Origin: Gaeumannomyces sp. JS-464
Lineage: Eukaryota; Ascomycota; Sordariomycetes; Magnaporthales; Magnaporthaceae
NCBI GenBank assembly: GCA_002197995.1
Contig: NGZR01000003.1
Location: 186,001 to 250,000, forward strand
Direction of reading: 5' to 3'
Length of the DNA stretch: 64,000 nt
Shown here: positions 12,603 through 22,658 of the stretch, in pieces
How the letters are laid out: each line of letters opens with the position of its first letter
Numbering within the stretch: the stretch's first letter is position 1
Made by a program: the position numbers and the translations under genes
Notes under the pieces: model-generated
What the model saw: only the letters and a program-made list of their open reading frames with translations
Databases searched by the model: none
What the model was told of the DNA's origin: nothing

Positions 12603-12917
12603 TGTCACAAGGGTGCAATGCAAACTTGAGAGGGGTGGTCTCTATTATGAAGGCTAATAATCTTTCATGGCCTCAAAAGATGCTAAAGGAGCCAGAATTT
12701 GCTGAGGGGGTTTATAAAGGATGCAGGGATTAAATAGCCAGATCTCCGTGGCCCGTGCAAATGGTCCATCCACTTACGCCCCCGCCGTTGGCCCGATTGG
12801 TAGCCCCGTCTAAATGACTGGCTCCACTGCTCCGGCGCCTATTTCCTGCAGGCGCTTGAGCCTTTGGGGCCTTTGTAAGGTTATTCCTAAGGATCCTTTA
12901 GGCGCCTCCGTGTAACA
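12603..12917 (-). repeat. Left LTR (3' LTR of the minus-strand element)
   Basis: Starts TGTCACAAGG and ends TGTAACA, where the last motif is TGTGACA in the other copy. Compared with the right LTR it carries the mutated base at 14 sites (12699, then 12716 to 12914). It keeps the original base at every differing site from 12606 to 12695 and at 12704 and 12706. Its outer 96 bp are therefore unmutated. Confidence 0.95.
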
Positions 12918-12920
12918 CAA

Positions 12921-12933
12921 TCCTCCCTTTTTT
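12921..12933 (-). other. Polypurine tract of the retroelement
   Basis: On the minus strand this reads AAAAAAGGGAGGA. It lies just inside the left LTR, which is the downstream LTR for a minus-strand element. This is the expected place and composition for the plus-strand primer. Confidence 0.7.
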
Positions 12934-13279
12934 AAAGGCTCGTCCCGAAACCCTCCTAAGTTAATCGTGGCTTTTTGCGTGCTGAGGGTTCCTGGTCGGT
13001 TTTTCTTTTGGTGGAAGCCAGCGTGGCAAAAGGCACGCGTTCGTCCTTGGGCTTGTGGGGTGTCGTTAGTGGAAGGTTACGACTTTGGCCTTGGCTCCTT
13101 CGCTATTAAAGTGCTTTTAAGGCTCCCATGTTTTATCCCGTTTTTTCGGGTATCCTTCCCACTTTACGCGGTATAACACCTTCCTTTAAAAACTAACTAT
13201 GAGTTTTTCACCCTTTTAACGGTGTATTTTCCCTTTATCGGGGAGCTTCCCGCAGGATTTGGTTAAAATTAAGTCGTGT

Positions 13280-13495
13280 TTAAATGCCAGCGCGGTAAAG
13301 CTTTATAAGTAACACGTGGAAAGCGTCGTGGATTTTCCAGGTTTTTGGTAGGGTTAAACGGATTGTGGAAGGGGAAATTACCTTCGAAATGCGGAAAGGG
13401 CCGAGCATTTTAGAGTTAAGTTTTTTGGCAGGGCGACGAGTTTTAACGTGGCGGGCGTTAAGCATGACGAGCTGTCCTTCGGTTAGGACCGGCAA
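13280..13495 (-). pseudogene. Relic of gypsy integrase C-terminal region
   Basis: A 71-codon open piece with the gypsy integrase tail pattern: GQLVMLNARHVKTRRPAKKL, then LGPFRISKVI, then LPKTWKIHDAFHV. Stops close it on both sides, so it is a fragment of a dead pol gene. Confidence 0.85.
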
Positions 13496-14765
13496 AAGGC
13501 TTCGCTTTTTGTTTGCCTAATGCTTTATTCGTTTTCGTGCTTTTTTAAGGCAGCCTTTGGCCTTTTGGTGCACTTAGGTCATCCAATAGCTGTAAAGCTT
13601 GCTGTCCGGATTCCTAGTGCGGCCCGGGAGTAAGGGGTTGTTAAAGGCTGGATAATAGCTATAATTAGCGAAAAAGGGAATAACGGTGGTATTTGCCGAG
13701 GAATATTATTATAAGCAAATTCCGCTATAAGGAGGAAATCGACCCAATTAGTTATTTCGTAATTAACAAATAAACGAAAGTAAGCTTTTAAATTTTAATT
13801 AAGTTTTTCGGTTTATTTATCCGTTTAAAAGTGGAAAGCCGTGCTTATTTTAAGCTTAACCTTTACTAAACGGAGGAAATTTTTCCATAAGTGGCTTGTA
13901 AACCTGGAATTTTTATCGGAAATAATGTTTAATGGCACGCTATATAATTGCTAATATTTTTTAGCGAATATACGGATAAGGTTATCCGTTTTTTTGCCTT
14001 CCATTTTAAAAGGTACGAAATGTGCTATTTTAGTAAATAGGTTTACCATTACCCAAATTAAATTACAATTGTCGTTTAAAAAAAAATCCGTAATAAAGTT
14101 TATAACCATAGTTTTCCAGGGCTGGTAGTGCAGCTTTATAAGTTAAAAGGGTCCAAATGGTGCATGCTTTAAAGCCTTATTTTTTAACACTTTAAGTAAC
14201 TCCGCACGTATTTTCGAACGCCTTTTTCGATGCCAAGCCAGTAAAAGTGGCGGGTAATTAGTTTAAGGGTTTTGTTTATCCCTATATGTCCGGCGACTTT
14301 AGTATTATGTTCGAACTCGAAGACTTTTTTTTGCAAGGCCGTTAACACTTATAGCTTGTTTTTACGGTAAAAAAGTCCATCTTTTACTTTTTTATTTTTT
14401 CCCGGCTTTTGCAAATGGCTTTGGTACTCGGGATTCGACTCGCCGGCTTTGCGGATTTTGTTAGTAAATTTTGTAATCCATTGTATTATAAGGATATTAC
14501 AAAGTTTAACGAATGCGAGGAGTACCGACGACGGTTTTTAATTTTTTTAATTTTTTTACGTCGTGTTTTCCGTTGTTAAAACCGCAGTTTTGGTTTTAGG
14601 AAAGTGTTTTTCTTGCAAAATCGTTGCAATCGGTTAATTTTCACTCCCCCTTTTTTTAAGCCAGTGTTAAGCTAGTTTTAAAAGCATATCGGCCTTATCA
14701 TTTTGCTTGCCCGGCTTATAGTGGATTATAAAGTTATAACTTGCCAATTGTTAAGCCCATTTAGC

Positions 14766-15038
14766 TTATCGCTTATTAAAAACTTTAACGGTAAGGAAAT
14801 ACTCCAAATTCCTGTGGTTTATGTAAACCTTTATCCGGTGTTTTGCTTTTTCGAGGTAATAACGCCACCTTTTTAAACTATCGACAATTGTTAAAAGCTT
14901 TTTATCGTAAATCTCGTAGTTAATTTCGGCCGAAGTTATTTTGCGAAAGTAAAAAGCGATAAGGTAAAGCTTGTTAATAACAAAGTTTCGCTGCGAAAGT
15001 ATTGCGCTATAAGCGAAGTCCGAAAAGTCGGTTTCCAT
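14766..15038 (-). pseudogene. Relic of gypsy RNase H domain
   Basis: Open fragment matching the RNase H domain of Ty3/gypsy pol: METDFSDFAYSAILSQ, then NYEIYDKKLLTIVDSLKRWR, then YINHRNLEYF. Several substitutions (for example a Ser where an Ala is usual after Asp) are what C-to-T or G-to-A damage would give. Not functional. Confidence 0.87.
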
Positions 15039-15370
15039 TTGCGCGAGGAGTTTTAAGTCGAAATGCCGAAAGATCGGTAGTGTTATAAATGCTTTTTTAA
15101 ATAATTCGAAAGCTTATTGCATGTTTTAATTTATATCCATTGGGTTTTAGGAAGGGAATTGGCCGTGGTTAATGGTTAAACAATAAATAAGAAGTTTTTA
15201 ATAAACTTTTTGTAAAAGTTGGCAAAGCCGACGAACGACTGGCAATTTTTCAACGTTTTTAAAGCTTTCCAATCGATAATGGCCTAAATTTTATCGTTAA
15301 ACATGGAAATGCCTTAAAAACCGATAATATGCTTAAAAAATTCGACTTTTTGGGTTAACTAAACGCATTT

Positions 15371-15568
15371 TTAAGGAGCTACAGCGAGGTTATAATTCGT
15401 TAAGCGCTGTAGGACTTTTCGGACCAGTTCGTCGTATTGTTTTTCGGTTTTTGCGTAAATTAAAAAATCGTCGAGGTACATTAAAAGGCTTACGTCGATT
15501 AGGTTTACAAAAATGTGGTTTATAAAGCTTTGGAAAGTAGTTGGGGCGTTAATAAAGCCTATCGGCAT
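15371..15568 (-). pseudogene. Relic of gypsy reverse transcriptase core
   Basis: Open fragment with the RT signature: MPIGFINAPTTFQSFIN, then LLMYLDDFLIYAK, which holds the YLDD catalytic motif, then a KVLQRL helix. It lies upstream, in element order, of the RNase H relic. Stops flank it. Confidence 0.9.
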
Positions 15569-16899
15569 AACGGTGTACTTAAAAAGTTCGTACTTGCAGC
15601 GAAATGCTGTAAGCCATTCGTAACCCTTTTTTATATGGATTAAATTAAAGCCGGTTTTTAAGTCGATTTTCGTTATCCATTTTGCGTTTCGCAGCTTGTT
15701 TTAAAGCTCGGTAATTAAGGGAATAAGATAACGAATTGGTATCGTTTTGAAATTAAGGTTTTATAATCGATAACGAGTTGCAAAAGGTTTAAAAAATCCT
15801 TTTTCTCGGCGAATAGCAAGGGTAATTTAACAGCGAAAGTGGATCGACGGATTTTTCCTACTTCCAGATTTTTTTAAAGTTATAACTTAAAAATTTCCAG
15901 TTCCCAAGCGCTTATTTGGTATAAAAGGCCCCATATAAGTTTAGCTTCTTTTTTAAAATTAATTTTATAGTTTTAAAATTAGTAATTAAATAAGCGTATA
16001 GCAGTTTTGGCTAACATAATAAGGAGGAATTCTTTAAACTTTTTAAGCATAGTGTTAAATTTATCGAGGGGTTTAAAATCCCGTAATTTGTTATTATGCT
16101 TACTAAAAGGCTTAAAGTTTTAAAGCATTAAAATACGTTATTTAATAAAAGCGATAATAGCTAGTTCGGTAGTTAGGATGTTTTCGGGCAGCGGTGCTTT
16201 AAACTTTCGGGCTTTTAACCGATTGCATTTCCGACAACCTTTTAATTCGAACCGGACGTGTTTTAATCCTTCGAAAAATCCTAAAGGTTTATATTTTTTG
16301 GTTTATTCGTAAAGCATAAAAACATCGAAGTCGGAATTAAAAGGGCTAACTTCGAAGGTTTCCGTCGTTCGATGGTTTTAATACCGTAGCGTAACATTAA
16401 AAAAGAGCTGCTTTTTTTTTTACTTTTATTAAACTTTTATAAAAAGCTCTTATAGCCCGTAAAATAGGTCGGTTAACGATATGTTTAAGTAATAACGCCG
16501 TAATTTTATCCGAAATTACGGCGGTATCGCTTTTTAAATCGAAAAGGATTTTAACAGGAATTTTAAAATAACCTTTTAGTCGGATATATATGTCGACGAT
16601 AAGCTTTTTTTTTTCATTTTTGCCCCGGTTTTAATTAAAGCGATTCGGGATTATTAGCAATCGAAGTCCGATTTCGAAAGTTCCTCGAAATACCGGTCCG
16701 TAACGGGTAATACTTGTTTTAGCTAGGTTATAACCGCGACTTTTAGCTTTTTAGCCTCGTATTTTAAAAGGTTTTCGAAAGTAACCCTTTTTTAGCCCGC
16801 CATTTTAGTTAAAAGCGGGGGAAAATCCTTTCCGGTAACGTTTTTTTTAATAAAGCATTCTAAAGTATGGTGATTTTCCCGGCCATATCGCTAGCATGC

Positions 16900-19252
16900 C
16901 GCTTTTGCCTATTTCCGTTAATTTACGTCCTTTTGGTCGACGCTTTTTAATATTTGCTTAACCGAAAGCCAAACGTGGTTTTTTTTATCGCCGGCTGCGG
17001 TTTTTTTAACTGCCGCCGGTTTTAAAAATTAGCTTAAGTTATTAGCTTTTTTGGAGCTGTTATCGCGGGAACGGCCCGCGTTCGAACGCTTTTTATATCG
17101 AAGCGGGCTTTTCTTTTCCCGATTGCGATTTTAATCCCGGGTTTTAAACCATAATTTCGTGGATTTTCCTTATTTGCTAAATAGCAGCCAGGAATTCCTC
17201 GTCCGTATTAAAAAAAAACTTTCTCGTTACGAATATACGAAACGAGTAATTTCCTTCGGCAAAAGTGCTGGAAATAAGCTTTTTAAAAGTAACGCCGAAC
17301 TATTACACCGCCTCGTTAAGGTCGAAAAGCTCGGTAATATATTGTACGGTATTACCTTTGTATTTAAGTTTTCGCATTTTTCAAGCGTTGCGGTAATGTT
17401 TAGTGGCGTTTTTAAAACGCTCCTAAAGCGCGAACAAATAAGCGCGCTAATTATTTTCCAGTTTTATTCCCCGGATAAACTTTTGCGTTTGTAATGCCAA
17501 ACTTAAGCGTTTTCGGTAAGAAAAAACCCGACCTAGTTGATTTTTATAACATTATTTGGGAAACTATCCACGTAAGTTTTTATATAAGTTATAACGCGAA
17601 GTTATTAGGGTTTAAATGCCGTTAAGTCCTTTCCCGCGTATTTTTTAAATTTGTTAAGCTAGATTGGATTAACGATAGCGGTTAAAGCCGTAAATCGGTT
17701 AAAACCGCGACGGAATTCCCGAATAATGTTTTTAAATCCCAAGTTTTTAAACCGTCGTAACATTTTTCGAAAATCGCTTCGGCTATTTCCGCCGTTATCG
17801 TTTTTATTATTCGACGACGATTTGGAAAAATCCGATAAGTTTTTTAAGGCGGCAATATAATTAGGGGGTTCGTTAAGCGGCTTTTAGGAAAGGGCCCCGG
17901 ATAACCCATTTAAGCTGCCTAAATGGCGTGGCCCGGCGGTAGCGGCGCGGTATTATTAATGGGCGGCAGCGGCCGTAGCTTTAACCTGTTACCGTTGCAA
18001 GTTGTTAAAAAACAGGGGGTCGTTTTCGGCGAAACCCTGTTTAAAAAATGCAAATTGTTTAAAGGCTAATTGTTTTACGGAACCTGCTTTCGTTATAAAG
18101 GGCGGGATTTCGGTTTAAGCCTTTTCCTTTATTAAAATCCTTTGCTAGGATAAAAATGGTAGCGAGCTTCGTTATAAAGCGGAATAAACCGTGGTAAATT
18201 TCGGGCGAATGCTTTGTTTTTTTAAACGTCGTGCCTTTTTAAAAGTTTCGCGCATAAAAGGTTTAACCTAAGTTAAAATGCGGCGTTTTAACTCCGTAAA
18301 ATCGCTTAAAATAGCGGTTTTTTTAGCTATAAAGTTTCGAATTTAAGCATCGGTTTGCCCAGCTTAATTTGTAACATTTTATTCGAAGGAGGAAAAACGT
18401 TAATAAAGTTTTTTAATATAAGCTTGCTAAATTTTAAAACTTATCGCAAATGTGCTAAGGCGTTATTTCGGGCACGGTAATCGTGGGTAAAAAAAGCGAT
18501 AGCGGTTTATATTTGCTATGCGAAAGCCTAACCTTTTTATTTTTACCCGCTGCCGGAATTGCATTTATTATTCCTTTATAATGGCGATCTCGTCCTAAAT
18601 ATAGCGATACTTTTTGGTAAGTTCGGGCTATACCTTCGTATTGCCGTTTAAGGTTTTGCAAATCGGCCCGTTTTTTCGAGGCGTTCCGAAGTAACATCGC
18701 GTCGTAAAAAGGCGATCGCGTTATAAGCGTCGATAAACCCGTGTTGCACCTTTTATACCCAAGCTAAAGGCGTAGGAAAAGTGGCGACCTAAATGATAAA
18801 ATAAATCCCTATAGCGTCGTTAAACGATGGAGGTTAATACAGGATAAAAGCGCTATCGGCATCGGTTATAAGGGTGTCGGGAGCCCTTTGCAACCCCGAA
18901 GTGGGAACCGACGGTCCCGAAAGGGGGTCCGTTTAACCCGCCATTGTTAACACCGGGCCCTGGTTTTCTTCCTTTTCCTCGGAGCTGGATTCCTCCGGGT
19001 CCTCGCTAAAAGACGATTTTAAAGGTTCCCGAGGTAAAGTGAACGCCGAGGCGGGTTGTTAGGACGCAGGCGGCCTGGGTATAGCCGTTTGCGGGGTCGT
19101 AATGGGATTCGTATTAAGGCGGCCGACAAAGGTTGCCGACCTATGCCTTTGGGGGAATGCGGGGTAAAATCGCGTGGAGCAGTGATCTTCCAAAGCTTAA
19201 AAGGAAAAATAGTAAATTATTGCAAGCGGTTTTAAGTGGGTGAAAGATTATT
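16900..19252 (-). pseudogene. Presumed gag and 5' leader of the retroelement, no intact frame
   Basis: Lies between the right LTR and the pol relics, where gag and protease belong. The best open piece is at 18697-18455 (80 codons, basic, with LQNLKRQYEGIARTYQKV), which has no diagnostic motif. I could not find a zinc knuckle. Gag assignment rests on position. The plus-strand open frame at 17159-17494 is most likely chance. Confidence 0.45.
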
Positions 19253-19567
19253 TGTTATAAAAGTGCAATGCAAACTTAAAAAGGGTGGTTTTTATTATAA
19301 AAGCTAATAATCTTTCATGGCCTTAAAAGATGCTAAAGGAGCCAAAATCTGCTAAAGGGGTTTATGGAGGATGCAGGGATTAAATAGCCAGATCTCCGTG
19401 GCCCGTGCAGATGGTCCATCCACTTACGCCCCCGCCGTTGGCCCGATTGGTAGCCCCGTCTGAATGACTGGCTCCACTGCTCCGGCGCCTATTTCCTGCA
19501 GGCGCTTGGGCCTCTGGGGCCCTTGTGAGGTTATTCCCAAGGATCCCCTGGGCGCCTCCGTGTGACA
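19253..19567 (-). repeat. Right LTR (5' LTR of the minus-strand element)
   Basis: Starts TGTTATAAAAG, where the left copy has TGTCACAAGGG, and ends in the intact TGTGACA. It carries the mutated base at 15 sites, all between 19256 and 19356. Its outer 211 bp match the inferred original. Confidence 0.95.
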
Positions 19568-19572
19568 TTGGT
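19568..19572. repeat. Right target-site duplication, TTGGT
   Basis: Identical to 12598-12602 and directly adjacent to the end of the right LTR. Confidence 0.93.
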
Positions 19573-20448
19573 ACCTCTCAGGGGGTCGCCTCCTGAATTT
19601 TCTGGATCATCAAAACTGACAGCGTCACATCCATCCGAAAGCAGCCCTTCCATCGATACCCTGGCGGTAAGCTTAAAAACGTCACCCAGATCCAGGAGCC
19701 TATCCAAATGTCTCTAGCTTTTGATTCGGAAGGCCCAAGATGCCAACGTCAAGAAACACTGGAAGCAGCAAGCCCTTGATAAAAAGGCGCCGAGGAACAT
19801 AAAGCTCAGCCAGAACCTCGCGAGTTTTGGGCGTTGTTTGCTGACGGCAGCAGAACCATACGAATCGTTGCTGTCTGGATCTACCTTTTGGCTGTAGGGG
19901 CTGGAGGAGTGGTTGCGGGTGCCATCGGTGTATTTCACTTGGATCGTGCACACCTGATCCTCTCGCGTGGGAGGGGCCGCGTAGAATCTTGGCTTGAACT
20001 GTGTAACCCGTGTTAGCAAGAATCTAACTTGAACGCGTGAGCATCGTCGAACCAACAGCCCACCGACAGACACCCGCTTACTGCATGTGGTACAGGCTTG
20101 CTGCCCCACAAGCCTGGTCTCAGCTCTCTTCCGGCATTGGGTTGAGGCTGAAGCTTGACTTCTGAAAGGGACAATGTCTATTGTGAACCACAGTCCTCCC
20201 TGGTCTTGGCGATAACCATTGCCGATCACTCCGGGACCATCGGGAGCCCGAACTTACGATATGGTGGACTGGGATGCAAAGGATTTTCTGTGCAAAGCCT
20301 TTCGTTGGCACCCAGAGAAAGACACGCTTCGTGAGAGAAACGAGATACATCGCGGAGGAGAAACGCGCCGGAGAAAGCAATGGGGCACATCACGGAAGAC
20401 ACAGAAGACAACATCACCTGCCTGAGTGCAGTAGGACCTTTGCTCGTG
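19573..20448. other. Region right of the retroelement, no supported gene
   Basis: Normal GC content returns sharply at the LTR edge. A minus-strand open frame at 19714-20229 codes a short protein with a hydrophobic end (FWLSFMFLGAFLSRACCF). It lacks an ATG at its left limit, has no family motif, and I do not call it a gene. Confidence 0.35.
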
Positions 20449-20457
20449 TATATAAAA
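20449..20457 (+). promoter_or_regulatory. TATA-box-like element
   Basis: TATATAAAA about 180 bp upstream of the expected start of the small secreted protein. A clear TATA box fits a regulated gene rather than a housekeeping one. Function is inferred. Confidence 0.45.
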
Positions 20458-20636
20458 TTGTGTGTATAAACTAGGCATCTGTCTCCTCGGACGCCCCCGA
20501 AACCAGAAGAGATCACCAGCCTCCCTTAGACAGACTGTGGCCCAAAGCTCGAAACCCAGGACTCGACCAGCTCTCAGCAGCACTCCTCTCTGCTCTCCTT
20601 CAGTTGCTACCCCTAACAACCTACCACATCATCACA

Positions 20637-21081
20637 GTGCTCTTCACCAAGACCACCTCCGCCTGCGTCCTAGCCTTCGCCGCCCGCGTGGCCGCCACCC
20701 CCATCGACACCACCCCCCTCTCCTTCACGCCAGGCCCGGGCGCGTTCGATGGCTTCCACCAGTTCGACGTGATCCCCGTTCGAGGAGGGCGTCATCATGA
20801 CGTACGGGTCGACCCCGGGCGCCGTCCTAGGCAAGCGCCAGCGCGGGCCCAACAACGTGCACTGCGACGGCTCCAAGGTGCCGTCGGCGGCTTCGTGCGG
20901 CGCCCTCACCAACTACCTGGTCGCCAACGGCAACAGCTCCAGCTGGAACGCAAACATGCCCAGCGGCGTGCCCTACGGCAACCCCCAGCCCGCCGCCAGC
21001 GCCGTCCGCAACCAGTGCACTAATCAGGGTCGGTCCGGGTACGCCCTTAGCGTCAACCTGCGGGGCGGCTGCCTGACCTAA
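20637..21081 (+). pseudogene. Small secreted protein, start codon changed to GTG and frame broken
   Basis: Frame 1 from 20637 would read (M)LFTKTTSACVLAFAARVAA, a good signal peptide, but the codon at 20637-20639 is GTG and there is no in-frame ATG nearby. The protein continues through TPIDTTPLSFTPGPGAFDG. The frame then changes near 20775-20781 and continues as FEEGVIMTYGSTPGAVLGKRQ, CDGSKVPSAASCGALTNYLV and GRSGYALSVNLRGGCLT to the stop at 21079-21081. It has four cysteines in the mature part and a GKRQRG basic site. The pattern resembles fungal secreted proteins of unknown function, some considered effector candidates, but I cannot name a family. It could be a real pseudogene, or a gene hurt by sequence errors. 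Confidence 0.55.
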
Positions 21082-21459
21082 GGCCTAAGCAACCGCTTTA
21101 CCGGTTGCCAAGCGCTTGCTAGCTTCAAGAGGGGCCCAAGAGTGGCTGTACCAGCGTGATACTGAGGGCTGTTGGACTGCGTGTCTTGATTGCATTGAGT
21201 GTCAGTGGAGCCTGACCAAAACAAATGTTTCTCTTCACGCACTCGTTTCTGGATATCTCGAGAGTCTATCTATTAAACATGGGGTGCAGATGTAACATCT
21301 CTGTACCTTTTAAAAGTCTAGACAAAAGTCAAAAGGCCATTGTACGCGGAGTCTTCGTGTGGTATTGGTGAATTTGACTTGTGCATACTCCATCCCCTCT
21401 CGACCCCGTCCTACAGCCTGTCCTCCTGCCTGGTGAGCGGGGCCAAGGCGTCAGAAAAA
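21082..21459. other. Convergent intergenic region
   Basis: 3' regions of the secreted protein (+) and the cyclotransferase-like gene (-). No other feature seen. Confidence 0.5.
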
Positions 21460-22115
21460 TTAGGGCCCAGTCGGTTTAGCCAGAGTAGTGAGGACCGCAT
21501 CGATTTCCTTCGCCAGCTCGGGAGCATAAGGGAGGAAACACCGCCTGAAAATGTTAGGATCGACGCCTAGCGCGATAGAATCGGCGATCCCCCGACCCAG
21601 ACGACCGATGTACTCGTCGTACGGGCTACCTTCCTCGGCGTAGTACCTGCTCAGGTACACCAGGACGCCACCCATGCGGGAAGCGGCGGCAGAGTCCTGC
21701 TCGATGGGCACGGAACCCGCAGCGGCGAGCACGGCGGCAGGGCCACCCTGGCCGACGACCCAGGCGACATCGCGACCCGAAAGGATCGGGTGGGCCTCGC
21801 GGAAGGCAACGTCATGGTACTCCTTGTCGTAGCAGCCTATCGCGACGCCCTCGGCTCTGTCGAGGGCCGCCTCGTCGCCAGGGCCGGCCAGCTCGTACAA
21901 AAGGCCGACGACGCTTTCTTGGCCGTCGCCAGAGCTGGCGGAAGCGGCGGACGTGTCGGCACTGGATTCTGGACGACGTTTGCGTAGTGACGCTGGTTGA
22001 TCTGCCAGCGGAAGCCGGGCAGCACTGCTGTGCCCAGCAGCTTGCTTCCGGGACAGCGGGCGGCCATCTGGGCCAGGCTGAGGTTGCTTCCGTAGGCGAA
22101 GTAGAGCGTCTTCAT
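21460..22115 (-). CDS. Gamma-glutamylcyclotransferase-like protein, one frame break
   Basis: Begins MKTLYFAYGSNLSLAQMAARC. The YGSNL motif forms the substrate-binding loop of the gamma-glutamylcyclotransferase fold, which releases 5-oxoproline from gamma-glutamyl peptides. The second part is VVGLLYELAGPGDEAALDRAEG, then GCYDKEY, where a Glu of this fold is expected to be catalytic. The two parts are in different frames. The shift lies near 21971, where the coding strand has CC after NVV and CCC would restore the frame. The ATG at 22115 is preferred because it puts the YFAYGSNL motif at the usual N-terminal place. Substrate not deducible. Confidence 0.8.
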
Positions 22116-22658
22116 AGCGATCTCAGCTGCTGCGACAGGCTGGTAGTCGTTCGGCTGGTGCACTTGTTGTGTGGTGGGGTGGGCTGGGAGTTGGGCGCTA
22201 AGAAGGCGGGAGGTTGGCTAGGCAGAAGATGTTACCTCCGTCTTCGCAGGTTGGTTGACTCAAAGGGGAAAAAGAAGAATAAGAAAAAAAAAGGGACAGG
22301 CTATAAAAACCATGCAAATCTGCAGCAACATAAAAAATCCACTTCCCGGTTACACAGCATCACAGTAAGCAGAAGCTCTCGAATAAGGAACAATACCGAG
22401 TAGTCTCGGATCACAATGTTTATAAGGCTTGTGACCCAAGTCTGGGGAAAATGTTCGAGAAGGGTTCTATGCATAAACCCCGCATGTGCCAGCGAATCAC
22501 CAATGGGCGTCCGCCGTCTTGGTTGTTGGTTGCTAGACACGATGAACAGCGCCGGCAGCCTGCTGGTTGCCTGCGGGATTAACTCGTTCGGCGTTGTTGG
22601 CCCCTTCAGGAAGACGACACCTTCTTATTGCATGTAAACGTAGGACTATCAGGCTAGA
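22116..22658. promoter_or_regulatory. Divergent intergenic region
   Basis: About 540 bp between two divergent genes. It holds an AT-rich patch with A runs at 22265-22292. No specific site recognised. Confidence 0.4.

Larger units (their letters stand above)
12603..19567 (-). mobile_element. Complete but RIP-degraded Ty3/gypsy LTR retrotransposon (6,965 bp)
   Basis: Two 315-bp LTRs at 12603-12917 and 19253-19567 align without a gap at an offset of 6,650 bp, flanked by the duplication TTGGT. The intact outer ends are TGTCACA and TGTGACA. Coding order on the minus strand, read from the right LTR, is a gag-like region, reverse transcriptase (15568-15371), RNase H (15038-14766) and an integrase C-terminal piece (13495-13280). 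This RT-RH-IN order marks Ty3/gypsy. The interior is riddled with TAA and TAG stops and AT-rich, yet keeps many CpG dinucleotides. No open gag-pol frame remains, so the copy is dead. Confidence 0.95.

Noticed and set aside
12603..12917. Solo LTR or tandem duplication instead of a full element
   Set aside because: Both copies are in the same orientation with pol relics between them and one outer target duplication, so they are one element's LTRs.
17159..17494. 111-codon plus-strand open frame inside the retroelement
   Set aside because: Antisense to the gag/pol side, AT-rich, no motif; opened by loss of C and G.
19714..20229. 171-codon minus-strand frame next to the right LTR
   Set aside because: No ATG at its left limit, no family motif; a hydrophobic end alone is not enough.
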